A stretch of DNA of 64,000 nucleotides. It comes from Lachnospiraceae bacterium. GTDB lineage: Bacteria > Bacillota > Clostridia > Lachnospirales > Lachnospiraceae. Position 1 is the first letter of the stretch, and every line of letters begins with the position of its first letter. The translations under genes and the position numbers were made by a program. The notes beneath the pieces are model-generated. The model had not been told where the DNA came from. It was given only the letters and a program-made list of their open reading frames with translations, and did not search any database. Below, piece after piece: positions 24,898 through 33,362 of this stretch. The DNA is taken from positions 1 to 64,000 of the forward strand of contig JAFLTC010000005.1 of the NCBI GenBank assembly GCA_022510615.1, written 5' to 3'.

Positions 24898-25593
24898 TCA
24901 TAAGTTAAGGCGCTCTATTAGCTGCTGTTGCAGCTTGCGATTCATTGCGTGTTTTTCGGCAATTCTCTCATATTCAGCACGTCGCGCTTCTCTTTTTTTC
25001 CGTTCTTCTATAAACTCTGATGACGAAACGGTAAACCTTCCCTCACCCACCACACAGGCATGATTCATTTCCCCATTTTTATCGAATGTCATCACATAAC
25101 CTTTGCGTGTGTCCGGAGCAGAAGCCTCATTTGTTAAGATAAACTTTTCTATGCGAACCATTACTTTTTTCGCAAGTTCTGGATTATTCTTCATTTTTTC
25201 TTCCAGTTCCGGCGGTATGACTACGGCCACTTTACCAACCATAGAATTTATTTTGGCATGTACCTCTGGACTCTGCATGTCAGGTTCCGGTCCCGATGGT
25301 GCCCAGTTCAGGACAGATTCATCCGCAGGTTCTGAAAAATACGCATCCCACGGATAATCTTGACGCCCCCATAAAGCATCGTCGATTTTGGACGTGTCCA
25401 TTACATTATAATATGCTCCCGGATAGATTGACTTCAACATTTCTCCAAAACTCATACCCTCTGTCTTCTCTGCTGCCTTTGCCGATATAGCATTTAAAAA
25501 GCCGGTTCCATCGGCTGCTTCTGTCGCTTTATTTTTCTGATAACGATTTGTCAGATAATATTCCGCCATTTTACTTGTTACTCCAAAGTCCAT
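24898..25593 (-). CDS. Uncharacterised cytosolic protein, 231 aa
   Basis: No membrane segment or signal peptide. It opens MDFGVTSKMAEYYLTNRY, has a Trp/Tyr-rich middle (GRQDYPWDAYFSEP, ESVLNWAPSGPEPD), a segment with VVIPPELEEKMKNNPELAKKVM and a charged helical C-terminus (EERKKREARRAEYERIAEK). Related short proteins of unknown role (DUF6033-like style) are common in Lachnospiraceae; I cannot name a function. The start at 25593 is preferred because AAAGGAG lies 8 nt upstream; a frame opening at 25629 is less likely. It is followed directly by cassette B. Confidence 0.75.
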   Translation of the reverse strand: MDFGVTSKMAEYYLTNRYQKNKATEAADGTGFLNAISAKAAEKTEGMSFGEMLKSIYPGAYYNVMDTSKIDDALWGRQDYPWDAYFSEPADESVLNWAPSGPEPDMQSPEVHAKINSMVGKVAVVIPPELEEKMKNNPELAKKVMVRIEKFILTNEASAPDTRKGYVMTFDKNGEMNHACVVGEGRFTVSSSEFIEERKKREARRAEYERIAEKHAMNRKLQQQLIERLNL

Positions 25594-25790
25594 TGTCATT
25601 TCTCCTTTTCTGTTCTGCTTTGTGCACAAAATCTATTTTTTGATTCTCTTGTAAATTATATCGACCGATATTTTTTGCACACTGCCCAAATTATACGAAT
25701 CCCTCTTTTTTGGGCACGAAATCTGTGGAAATGGGTAACAATGTTAAAACTCTTCTCTCCTTTTTGTTCTTTCATTTATATATTTCAGAC
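25594..25790. other. Intergenic region with palindromes
   Basis: Holds the perfect palindromes ATATCGGTCGATAT (25658-25671) and TTTGTGCACAAA (about 25618-25629) and a TATAAT on the minus strand near 25656, probably the promoter region of the 231-aa gene. No gene seen. Confidence 0.4.
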
Positions 25791-25835
25791 AAAAAAACTG
25801 CCCCTTTTGAGAACAAGTTCTCAAGGGACAGTTTC
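25791..25835 (-). terminator. Terminator of the rpsB-tsf operon
   Basis: On the minus strand AAACTGTCCC and TTGAGAAC pair with GTTCTCAA and GGGGCAGTTT in a stem of about 18 bp, followed by TTTT. Two smaller hairpins (TTTCGC/GCGA and GTTTGGC/GCCAAAC) lie between it and the tsf stop. Confidence 0.88.
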
Positions 25836-25931
25836 CAATTTTTTCACTTGTGCGTGGCTCGTAGCTTAACCAATTCCCCGCATCCCACAAGTTTGGCTTT
25901 GCCAAACTCGCAATGGCTCGCTTTAGCGAAA

Positions 25932-26861
25932 CTATTTCATCTGTGCTGCCACCTCAGCGGCGAAATCTTCTTCCTTCTTCTCAAGGCCTTCACCGGTCTC
26001 GAAACGAACGAATCCGGTTATTTTAATGTCCTCGCCCAAATCTTTGGACACGGTCTGTACATACTGACCTACCGTCTGTTTGCCGTCCTCTGCCTTGACA
26101 AATACCTGATCTAACAGACAGATTTCTTTTAACTCTTTATTGATACGTCCCATTACCATGCCATTGATAATTTTATCCGGCGCATCCGGTTTCTCCAGCT
26201 TGGCCTGAGCAAAGAGAACTTCCTTCTCCTTCTCAATATAGCTCTGGTCTACCTCATCACGGGATGTATACTTCGGTGTCAGCGCTGCTACCTGCATTGC
26301 CACATCCTTTAAGCATGCCTTTGCTTCATCGGAAGTGTTTGCAGTTTCAGCAGATACTAAAACACCGATTTTTCCGCCGGCATGAATGTAGGAAACCACT
26401 AATCCGTTCGCTGCCTCAACCTTCTGGAAGCGGCGGATATTCATGTTCTCGCCAATCTTTGCAATCATGTTTTTCAGATTTTCTTCTACGGTCACAGAGG
26501 AATCCTCAATCCATGGCTCAGCCATGAATGCCTCTAAGTCTGTAGCAGAAGTTTTTGCTGCCTGCTTTGCTACAGAATTTACCATTCCCTGGAATACTTC
26601 ATTTTTCGCAACAAAGTCTGTCTCGGAGTTTACTTCTACGATAGAAGCGGTTTTTCCGTCCTCGCTTACATTGACCGCTACCATACCCTCTGCTGCAATA
26701 CGTCCTGCCTTTTTCTCTGCCTTTGCAAGACCGTTCTCACGAAGCCACTCCACTGCTTTATCCATATCGCCGTCTGTGTTTGTAAGAGCTTTCTTACAAT
26801 CCATCATTCCGGCACCTGTCATATCTCTTAATTCTTTTACCATTGATGCTGAAATAGCCAT
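25932..26861 (-). CDS. tsf: Translation elongation factor Ts
   Basis: Nucleotide exchange factor that recharges EF-Tu with GTP. The 309-aa protein has the N-terminal UBA-like signature VKELRDMTGAGMMDCKKAL, the core EVNSETDFVAKNE, and SYIHAGGKIGVLV. It follows rpsB after 27 nt. The operon ends here with a strong terminator, so pyrH, its usual next gene, is not co-transcribed in this genome. Confidence 0.96.
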   Translation of the reverse strand: MAISASMVKELRDMTGAGMMDCKKALTNTDGDMDKAVEWLRENGLAKAEKKAGRIAAEGMVAVNVSEDGKTASIVEVNSETDFVAKNEVFQGMVNSVAKQAAKTSATDLEAFMAEPWIEDSSVTVEENLKNMIAKIGENMNIRRFQKVEAANGLVVSYIHAGGKIGVLVSAETANTSDEAKACLKDVAMQVAALTPKYTSRDEVDQSYIEKEKEVLFAQAKLEKPDAPDKIINGMVMGRINKELKEICLLDQVFVKAEDGKQTVGQYVQTVSKDLGEDIKITGFVRFETGEGLEKKEEDFAAEVAAQMK

Positions 26862-26888
26862 GTTAAAAATCCTACCTTTCTCTATCTC

Positions 26889-27641
26889 TTATTCTGCCTC
26901 GGCTAAAGTCTCTTCGACTGCCTCTTCTACATCCTCTTCCGGTACATCTGCCATGGATTCACCCTGATTTGCTTCAATAACGGCATCTGCCATCTTGGAA
27001 ACAATCAGCTTCACGGCACGGATTGCATCGTCATTTCCCGGAATGACATAATCTAACTCTTCCGGATCACAGTTGGTATCCACAATACCAATCAACGGAA
27101 TACCAAGGATGTGTGCTTCCTGAATACAAATTCTTTCTTTTTTCGGGTCTACTACGAAAATAGCATCCGGAATCCCCTTCATTTCTTTGATTCCGCCTAA
27201 GTTTCTCTCTAATTTCGCCCATTCTTTCTTCAGGTTAATAACTTCTTTTTTCGGAAGAACATCAAATGTTCCGTCCTCAGACATTTTTTCAATGGCTTTC
27301 AGTCTCTTAATACGATCCTGAATGGTTTTAAAGTTGGTCAGCATACCGCCAAGCCATCTCTCGTTTACATAATACATACCGCAGCGCTCAGCTTCTGATT
27401 TAATAGAGTCCTGTGCCTGCTTCTTCGTACCAACGAACAGAATTTTGCCGCCATCTGCCGCAATATCCTTAATTACGTTGTAGGCTTCATCTACTTTTCC
27501 TACCGATTTTTGCAAATCAATGATATAAATACCATTTCTCTCGGTGTAGATGTACTCTGCCATTTTAGGGTTCCATCTTCTTGTCTGATGTCCAAAGTGA
27601 ACACCTGCTTCCAGTAACTGTTTCATTGAAATAACACTCAT
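26889..27641 (-). CDS. rpsB: 30S ribosomal protein S2
   Basis: 250 aa. Signatures [39 protein letters not shown] and [33 protein letters not shown] are complete. The C-terminus has an acidic tail ([12 protein letters not shown]). The frame is open to 27806, but GGAGG lies 9 nt before the ATG at 27641, and the stretch above it is a structured leader with its own promoter. Confidence 0.97.
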   Translation of the reverse strand: MSVISMKQLLEAGVHFGHQTRRWNPKMAEYIYTERNGIYIIDLQKSVGKVDEAYNVIKDIAADGGKILFVGTKKQAQDSIKSEAERCGMYYVNERWLGGMLTNFKTIQDRIKRLKAIEKMSEDGTFDVLPKKEVINLKKEWAKLERNLGGIKEMKGIPDAIFVVDPKKERICIQEAHILGIPLIGIVDTNCDPEELDYVIPGNDDAIRAVKLIVSKMADAVIEANQGESMADVPEEDVEEAVEETLAEAE

Positions 27642-27682
27642 TATTTCATACCTCCATTTGGTTTTTTCTTCCATCCGCTTCC

Positions 27683-27747
27683 TTTTTTTGTTACACCCTG
27701 TGCCAATCCGGTAATCCGGCAAGTGGCGGCGGGCACCATAACAAAAA
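27683..27747 (-). promoter_or_regulatory. Structured 5' leader of rpsB-tsf
   Basis: On the minus strand TTTTTGTTA at the start pairs with TAACAAAAA at the end; inside, GTGCC pairs with GGCAC, and CCGG-ATTA-CCGG forms a small hairpin. The position between promoter and S2 start suits ribosomal-protein autoregulation, known for several r-protein operons. Binding by S2 is inference. Confidence 0.5.
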
Positions 27748-27777
27748 TCCGCTGATGTGATTTTTTCAATCCGATTA

Positions 27778-27806
27778 ATTGTACCACAGTACGTTATAAA
27801 ATGCAA
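27778..27806 (-). promoter_or_regulatory. Strong sigma-A promoter of rpsB-tsf
   Basis: TTGCAT (27801-27806), 17-bp spacer, TACAAT (27778-27783) preceded by TGTGG (extended -10). It lies only 5 bp beyond the end of the preceding flagellar-locus gene. Confidence 0.82.
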
Positions 27807-27811
27807 GTTTT

Positions 27812-28423
27812 TTAATTCTGGCGCGTGATAATTCTGGCTAAATCATCATAAGTTGAACCCTTCGGTATATAGTAAATACCGGCACGCACCTTTCTGGCAT
27901 AGCCGTTCTTCTCCAAATATTCATCAAAAGCATCCGCATCCTTAATAATTCCCGCCGCTTTCATTTCTCTAGCTATGGAACTGGATATAAGGCCACCCCG
28001 GACGGTAAATTTTTTTCCCTCTGCAGTAACCGGACTAACCGTGCCTACCGGGTTTTTTGTCGCTCTGGCAGTGGCGGATGGTTTTGCAGACGATTGTACC
28101 GAAGGAGAGCCCGATGGCTTCCCTGACGTCTTTGTTGTCTGCTCCGCGGTTGGCTTTTCTGATGGCACCTTTCCGGTCACTCCGACTCCGCTGGCTGACT
28201 TTTCTGTTGGCGCAGCCGTTTGTTCCGGCGCAGCTGTCTTCTCATCCGGCAGGGCTGTCGGCTCTAAAGGTTCCTTTGTCCCAGCAGGAAAAACCATCCC
28301 CAACTCTCTTGCCTGCTCCACGACATTTCCGCTTTTACTTCCTGAGCGGTAGCTCACACATAAAACAAGGGCAGTCAGAATAATTCCTGTTCCAAGCCCC
28401 CGCAAAAAATATTTTACTTTCAT
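27812..28423 (-). CDS. Membrane-anchored protein with YceG/MltG-like C-terminal subdomain
   Basis: 203 aa. N-terminal membrane helix (about 9-27), then a Thr/Pro/Lys-rich linker of some 100 residues ([21 protein letters not shown] units). A C-terminal fold of about 60 residues ([33 protein letters not shown], then [19 protein letters not shown]) resembles the LysM-like part of endolytic transglycosylase MltG. The catalytic domain is absent, so it may bind peptidoglycan only. The ATG overlaps the upstream stop by 4 nt. Confidence 0.72.
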   Translation of the reverse strand: MKVKYFLRGLGTGIILTALVLCVSYRSGSKSGNVVEQARELGMVFPAGTKEPLEPTALPDEKTAAPEQTAAPTEKSASGVGVTGKVPSEKPTAEQTTKTSGKPSGSPSVQSSAKPSATARATKNPVGTVSPVTAEGKKFTVRGGLISSSIAREMKAAGIIKDADAFDEYLEKNGYARKVRAGIYYIPKGSTYDDLARIITRQN

Positions 28424-29283
28424 CTTATTTTGCCTCCATACAGTGCAATTACCAGTTTCACTTCGCCCTGTCCAATATCCAGAGCCTTGGATATTTCCAG
28501 TATGGATTTCCCTTCTTTATACATTTTCTGTATCTGAAGATTCACATTACCCGGCACATTTACCTGAGAGGAGGATTCTGTCTTCTCCTCTTTTCTCTCC
28601 GGAACGGATGGTGCGGCTGCCTTTTTCTTTTCCTGAGTCTTCGCCGGTGCTGCATTCGTTTTCGTTTTGCTTTCCGGTTCTTTGGCAGGTGCCTTTGTCG
28701 GCGCTTTCGCTGACGCAGGTTTCGGTGTTGACAGAGCCGCTTTTGCTGATGCAGCTTTCGGTGCAGTGGCAGGTGCTGACGCAGGTTTCGCCGCAGATGT
28801 TTTCGCAGAAACCGGTTTTGCCGCAGGTGCCTTTGCCGGTGCTTTCGCTGACGCAGGTTTTGTTTCAGGTTTCGGTGCCTTCTCCGGCTCTGGTGCCGGT
28901 TCCTTGACCGGCATGGATGCCGCCATAATATCCTTAATGTTTTTTTCCTTTTCCGTTAGCAAATTGTACATAAAGACAACTTCCTGATGATTGCTGTCAA
29001 TTTTCCCTAAAAGCTGTCTGGAAAATTCATCAATAGCCATAATTTTCTCATTGCAGAGCCGGTTCAGATTATCCTCTGTCTCATCTACCAAATCCGCCTG
29101 TCTCTCCTCCAATATTTCACTAATCCGCTCTTTGATGATACGCTCATCCTTCTCAGTCCATACATCGGAAAAAAAACCGTCCTCACCCTGCTCCTCAGCC
29201 ATTCCCTGCTTTCCCGCAATAAAAAAGCTGCCACAGATACACAAAAAACCTATGATTAAAAAAATAATTTCAAGTGCTGTCAT
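28420..29283 (-). CDS. DUF6115-like membrane protein with Ala/Pro/Lys linker
   Basis: 287 aa, function unknown. Membrane helix at about 3-22, a coiled-coil-like acidic region (about 40-120), a low-complexity Ala/Pro/Lys linker (about 130-235, repeated KPASAKAP and PAKAP units), and a small HTH-like C-terminus (VNLQIQKMYKEGKSILEISKAL, then VKLVIALYG). Proteins of this layout are regularly found near flagellar genes of Clostridia. The repeat-rich linker is prone to length change. Confidence 0.7.
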   Translation of the reverse strand: MTALEIIFLIIGFLCICGSFFIAGKQGMAEEQGEDGFFSDVWTEKDERIIKERISEILEERQADLVDETEDNLNRLCNEKIMAIDEFSRQLLGKIDSNHQEVVFMYNLLTEKEKNIKDIMAASMPVKEPAPEPEKAPKPETKPASAKAPAKAPAAKPVSAKTSAAKPASAPATAPKAASAKAALSTPKPASAKAPTKAPAKEPESKTKTNAAPAKTQEKKKAAAPSVPERKEEKTESSSQVNVPGNVNLQIQKMYKEGKSILEISKALDIGQGEVKLVIALYGGKIR

Positions 29284-29295
29284 AACAATCCGCCT

Positions 29296-29604
29296 TTATA
29301 TCATAATATCAAAACTACTGTTTGAACGAGGCGCCACCGGAGCCTCTTTTTGTTCCTTTTTCTTCTTTTTCCGATTCCCGGAGCCGGCTCCACCACCCCC
29401 CTGAGAACCATCCAGATCGTATTCCTCTGTTTCACTTTTCTGGGATTCTACGGTCTGTCTTGCTTCCTGCTCTGTCTTTTGCTGAAACTGAACCGCTGTC
29501 TGGTCAGAAGCATGCTGGGTCTGGTGCATTTCCTTTCCCTGCACCTCTGCAGCTTCCATTGATCTCGGCATCATTGTTATTGCATCCATCGAATTCAATG
29601 CCAT
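29296..29604 (-). CDS. Small hypothetical protein, 102 aa
   Basis: Glu/Gln/Lys-rich, no membrane segment, Gly-rich patch near residue 78 (DGSQGGGGAGSG) followed by a poly-Lys stretch. No family recognised. The start at 29604 is chosen because AAGGAG is 8 nt upstream. It lies between fapA (16 nt) and the DUF6115-like gene (12 nt), so it belongs to the flagellar transcript. Confidence 0.6.
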   Translation of the reverse strand: MALNSMDAITMMPRSMEAAEVQGKEMHQTQHASDQTAVQFQQKTEQEARQTVESQKSETEEYDLDGSQGGGGAGSGNRKKKKKEQKEAPVAPRSNSSFDIMI

Positions 29605-29620
29605 ATGCACCACTCCTTAT

Positions 29621-31219
29621 CTATAAACCACGTACACGAATATCCGCTCCATCCCTGACAAGTCTGCAATGGGATAATTGCTCGTGCTGTATTTTCGTAA
29701 CATCCTTAATTGAAAGCTCTACACCGGAATACACGGTATCCTCTACCCGGATGCAGGCCAGTTTATTTTTTTCAACCCGCGTCAGAATTTCTTCCCTCTC
29801 ATAGCGAAGTTCCTTCAATTCTTTTACCAATACAGGTTTACTGGCACTTGCTGTTTTCACATATTGCATCTGTTCCGGCAGAATTTCCTCACCGGCTTCC
29901 ACCTGTCTTTTAATTCCCGCTGCCACTTTTTCAATTTTTTTCAGACTGCTTTCTATCTCCTCAATTCTTTCCGCCATGGCACCGGCTTTTTTCACCAGTT
30001 CCTTATCCGACATAATTTCTACCCGGGTGGCTGCCCCCATGGTGGACCCCAGAGAAGTAGCATAAATATCTGCATAGGTCATCAAACTTCCGCCATTAAT
30101 CAGACCCTTTTTTCCACGGACCTCTATTTTTTCTTTGCATTCCACATCACTGTGTAAAACAGCATCCGCTCTTAAACCTCCTCCGCATTTCACTTTACAG
30201 TTTTCCAAAAATTTTGCTGTAATATTACCGGCAGCCTGAAGTTCGCCCCGGTCCATGCCCTGCATGCCGCGCTTTAATACAATATTTCCGCCGGAAATCA
30301 GCACCGCTCCTTCCACAACACCATTGACAACAATATCGCCGTCCGCTTTAATGGTATATCCGGTATTTACATTGCCGGTCACCTGTACTGTCCCGTTAAA
30401 ATCAATATCCCCGGTGGACGGATCCACATTTGCCGGAACCTGATAAACATCCGAAAGCATAACCATATCATCCACTAATGTCACATGTCCGGAAACCTTG
30501 GCATAAAGATTACATTTGTCTTTGGAAATGCGAATATTTCTTCCAAACCTTAAATGACGGTTGTTTACCTTTTTAGGTAACAACGGACTACCCGTCACTG
30601 AAATTCCCTGCTTTCCTCTGTCCGCAGGAGTCAGAGTTGCCAGCTTATCCCCTTCGTTTACTATCTTAATATTTCCCAACTGATGGAAATCGACACTGCC
30701 GTCTTCATTTAATTTCGGCTTTGCCGTCGCATTGACATCAAAGAAGTATTCAACAGAGGCACTATGTCCCTGTACCGGAGGTGTCGCCTCTGCAATGATA
30801 TAATCCTTGCAATATTCGTGATTCTCTAAAAAGTGCTCAATGGCCCTTTTTTTAATTCCGTGACGGATTCCTGCCAGTTTTAAATCACTGACAATATCCC
30901 CTTCTGTAAGGTTTCCCCCATTGGTAGAGGGCGGATAAAAACGAGCCAGAGCCCGCTCCCCTCCCGGCTGGATTGTCACGACACACTTTTCATTTTCCGG
31001 TATAATCTTCTCCTCTCCCATTAGATAAGGAGTCTCAAAATCTCCCGCCTTGATATAATTGTCCAGAGCGACAATATCAAAATCCGGATAAGAAATCAAT
31101 TCCAGATAATTTATCACATCATCTGAACTGACTGGCTCGCCGCCGTCCTCCGGCTCATATACCTGCAGCCACATTCTTTCATCTTTATCCACTAATTGAA
31201 AATAGCCATTTTTTGCCAT
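29621..31219 (-). CDS. fapA: Flagellar assembly protein A (FapA, DUF342)
   Basis: 532 aa. The central part is a right-handed beta-helix with the DUF342 pattern (VPANVDPSTGDIDFNGTVQVTGNV, VVNGVVEGAVLISGGNIVLKRGMQG, GGGLRADAVLHSDVECKEKIEV), followed by a C-terminal coiled coil (about 410-490). The family is implicated in flagellar assembly or envelope localisation. The GGAGG site overlaps an ATG at 31225, so the ATG two codons on (31219) is preferred. It lies 21 nt after fliA. Confidence 0.88.
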   Translation of the reverse strand: MAKNGYFQLVDKDERMWLQVYEPEDGGEPVSSDDVINYLELISYPDFDIVALDNYIKAGDFETPYLMGEEKIIPENEKCVVTIQPGGERALARFYPPSTNGGNLTEGDIVSDLKLAGIRHGIKKRAIEHFLENHEYCKDYIIAEATPPVQGHSASVEYFFDVNATAKPKLNEDGSVDFHQLGNIKIVNEGDKLATLTPADRGKQGISVTGSPLLPKKVNNRHLRFGRNIRISKDKCNLYAKVSGHVTLVDDMVMLSDVYQVPANVDPSTGDIDFNGTVQVTGNVNTGYTIKADGDIVVNGVVEGAVLISGGNIVLKRGMQGMDRGELQAAGNITAKFLENCKVKCGGGLRADAVLHSDVECKEKIEVRGKKGLINGGSLMTYADIYATSLGSTMGAATRVEIMSDKELVKKAGAMAERIEEIESSLKKIEKVAAGIKRQVEAGEEILPEQMQYVKTASASKPVLVKELKELRYEREEILTRVEKNKLACIRVEDTVYSGVELSIKDVTKIQHEQLSHCRLVRDGADIRVRGL

Positions 31220-31246
31220 ACTCATCCTCCTGACATACTATACTGA

Positions 31247-32011
31247 TTAAAATAAATTCAGCAAGTCTACGGAATCTCCCAGTTTTACCTTGATTTTTTG
31301 CAACGCCTTTGTATGCAGCTGGGAAACTCTGGATTCTGAAACACTGAGTATCTGACTGATTTCTTTCAGCGTGAGTTCCTCATAGTAATAGAAGGTAATG
31401 ACCTTCTGCTCATTTTCCGTTAAAGTTTTAAGTGCTTCAACCAGCATCTGTTTTAATTCTTCTTTCTGCACTGCTGTTTCCGGCTGCTGGAATTTCGCAC
31501 CAAAAGTTTCCATCTTCCCTTCATTTCCCTGCTCCAGATAATCATCCAGGGAAACCAGATTGGTAAACTCTGCTTCCGTTTTCCAATCCTCATATTCATC
31601 TCTCGTAATCCCAAGGGCATCTGCTATTTCATCAGCCGTCGCCGGTCTCCCATACTCGGATTCCAACTTGGCAACTGCTGCATCCATTTTCTTCTGCTTC
31701 TGACGCAATGTTCGGGGAATCCAGTCCATTTTCCTTATCTGGTCAAGAATCGCACCACGAATACGCAGACTGGCATAGGTTTCAAATTTAACATTTTTTT
31801 CCGTATCAAATTTGTCAATAGCGTCAATGAGACCAAAAATACCATAACCAACCAAATCATCATATTCTACAGTATAGCCTAAATACATGCTGAGTCGTCC
31901 TGCTACCAGATTCACGACGCCGGCATATTCCAAAATCAGCTGTTCACGCAGCTGCGGGGACTTTGTCTTCATGTAATTGTCCCATAGTTTTTTTCTTTCT
32001 GCTTCTTTCAT
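31247..32011 (-). CDS. fliA: Flagellar/motility sigma factor sigma-28 (FliA/SigD)
   Basis: Directs RNA polymerase to late flagellar, chemotaxis and autolysin promoters. The 254-aa protein carries region 2 (VEYDDLVGYGIFGLIDAIDKFD, then FETYASLRIRGAILDQIRKMDWIPR), region 3, and the region-4 HTH (LTLKEISQILSVSESRVSQLHTKALQ). A candidate target promoter is present before fliK (54573-54599). The anti-sigma factor FlgM is not in the window. Confidence 0.95.
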   Translation of the reverse strand: MKEAERKKLWDNYMKTKSPQLREQLILEYAGVVNLVAGRLSMYLGYTVEYDDLVGYGIFGLIDAIDKFDTEKNVKFETYASLRIRGAILDQIRKMDWIPRTLRQKQKKMDAAVAKLESEYGRPATADEIADALGITRDEYEDWKTEAEFTNLVSLDDYLEQGNEGKMETFGAKFQQPETAVQKEELKQMLVEALKTLTENEQKVITFYYYEELTLKEISQILSVSESRVSQLHTKALQKIKVKLGDSVDLLNLF

Positions 32012-32032
32012 TGGCTATTCCTTTCCCTCGTG

Positions 32033-32377
32033 CTATCCTTCCTGCACCTCTTCCTGTTCCTCGGTGAAAGCTTCCTCTTCTTCTTTCTTTTCCCTTTCTG
32101 CCCGTTTCCTCTCTTCTTCCTGGCGTTTTCTCTCCTCTTCTGCACGCTTTTCCGCTTCCTCTAATCGTCTTCTCTCCGCCTCTACCATAGCCAGATGCTC
32201 TGCCTGTACCTTACCTATAACCTGTGCTGCAATCTGTCCAACAATATAAAAAACCAGAAGTACAAGAATCAGTACCACAAGACTCATTTTCACCGGCCAG
32301 CCCTGCACCACACTTAATATGCAACAGACGAGACCTGCCAAAAGCATAATAAAAGAAGGAATAAATCGGTATTTCAT
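32033..32377 (-). CDS. Small membrane protein with charged coiled coil
   Basis: 114 aa. Two close hydrophobic helices (about 7-48), then a highly charged helix of Glu/Arg/Lys (ERRRLEEAEKRAEEERKRQEE). No domain recognised. The position just before fliA corresponds to the swrB-like slot of bacilli only loosely; no homology is claimed. Start at 32377 with GAGGTG about 8 nt upstream. Confidence 0.65.
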   Translation of the reverse strand: MKYRFIPSFIMLLAGLVCCILSVVQGWPVKMSLVVLILVLLVFYIVGQIAAQVIGKVQAEHLAMVEAERRRLEEAEKRAEEERKRQEEERKRAEREKKEEEEAFTEEQEEVQEG

Positions 32378-32389
32378 CACTATCACACC

Positions 32390-32875
32390 TCATATCACAT
32401 AATTACCGGTTCCCAGCGCCTGAATGAAGAGTTCTCCTGTCTGGGGAGAAAAGGTAATCGTCCGCCCCTTCATCCCCCCCGTATCCTCCGCAAGAATAGG
32501 GATGTTCAGTTCGCTCAGCTTTTGTTTGCTTGCAATAATGTTTTGTTCCCCTACATTCAAAATGTCGCTCTCCTGATGATGAGAAAACATACTTGCCCCA
32601 CCGGCAATTTTTGCAACCAGCTTTTTCGGATTCGCCCGACTGGCAATCATCTCGTCATACATATCCTGCAGACAAGTGTCCGCATACCGGGCACGATTAT
32701 CACAGGAGATTGCTTTTGTGCTATCCGGCAGCATAACATGAGCCAATCCACATAGTCCGGCTTCCTTATCATACAAGACAACCCCTAGACAGGAACCAAG
32801 TCCAAGGGTTGTTATCTTTTGTGGGGCCCGGCAGATTTTGTAATCTGCCATACCCACTCGTATCACTTCATTCAT
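32390..32875 (-). CDS. cheD: Chemoreceptor glutamine deamidase CheD
   Basis: Deamidates glutamines of chemoreceptors and in Bacillus also modulates them directly with CheC. Catalytic residues are visible: Cys in TLGLGSCLGVVLYD (about 30), His in GLAHVMLP (about 46) and Thr in the later GGMKGRTI segment. 161 aa, usual length. Its ATG overlaps the cheW stop. No cheC in the window; FliY may act in its place. Confidence 0.93.
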   Translation of the reverse strand: MNEVIRVGMADYKICRAPQKITTLGLGSCLGVVLYDKEAGLCGLAHVMLPDSTKAISCDNRARYADTCLQDMYDEMIASRANPKKLVAKIAGGASMFSHHQESDILNVGEQNIIASKQKLSELNIPILAEDTGGMKGRTITFSPQTGELFIQALGTGNYVI

Positions 32876-33351
32876 ACAGCTTTCTTTTCCTCTACTACTG
32901 CTTTAATATCTAAAAGGGAAATCAGGCTATCTCCCTTTTTTCCAATGCCTGCGAGATAAGAAGCATTCTTTTCATCCAACTTAAAGTTTGGCTTTTCAAT
33001 GGTGCGAGGGTCGATATTTACTACCTCTTTGACCTCATCCACAATAAACCCGATTAAGGACTGGTCTTCCAGTTTTATAATTATAATACGAGTTGCCGTT
33101 TGATATACATCATCCTCCAAGTCAAATCGTCTTCTCAGACTCATAATCGGCACCACTTCACCACGCAGATTAATAACTCCTACATAATATGCCTGAGATT
33201 TTGGCACTCTTGTAATCCTCTGCATACGGACAATATTGTCTACATTACTAATATCAATGCCGTACTGCTCATCTCCCAGCTTCACAACAATGTACTGTAC
33301 TTCGTCAACTGCTATTTCTTCTATTTCATTCTCATTTACCATTTCATCCAT
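32872..33351 (-). CDS. cheW: Chemotaxis coupling protein CheW
   Basis: 159-aa SH3-like scaffold that joins CheA to receptors. Motifs: QYIVVKLGDEQYGIDISNVDNIVR, RVPKSQAYYVGVINLRGEVVPIMSLRRRF and IGFIVDEVKEVVNI. Only one cheW is seen. It follows cheA after 11 nt, with a GGGGGTG ribosome site. Confidence 0.95.
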   Translation of the reverse strand: MDEMVNENEIEEIAVDEVQYIVVKLGDEQYGIDISNVDNIVRMQRITRVPKSQAYYVGVINLRGEVVPIMSLRRRFDLEDDVYQTATRIIIIKLEDQSLIGFIVDEVKEVVNIDPRTIEKPNFKLDEKNASYLAGIGKKGDSLISLLDIKAVVEEKKAV

Positions 33352-33362
33352 TTTGACACCCC

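Noticed and set aside
25658-25671. ATATCGGTCGATAT as a sigma-28 -10 element
   Set aside because: The -10 would read TCGATAT rather than CCGATAT and no TAAA lies 15 bp upstream; it is better read as a palindrome, possibly an operator.
28660-28890. Repetitive tract resembling a CRISPR or tandem repeat array
   Set aside because: It is the in-frame Ala/Pro/Lys linker of the DUF6115-like protein; no constant repeat-spacer periodicity.
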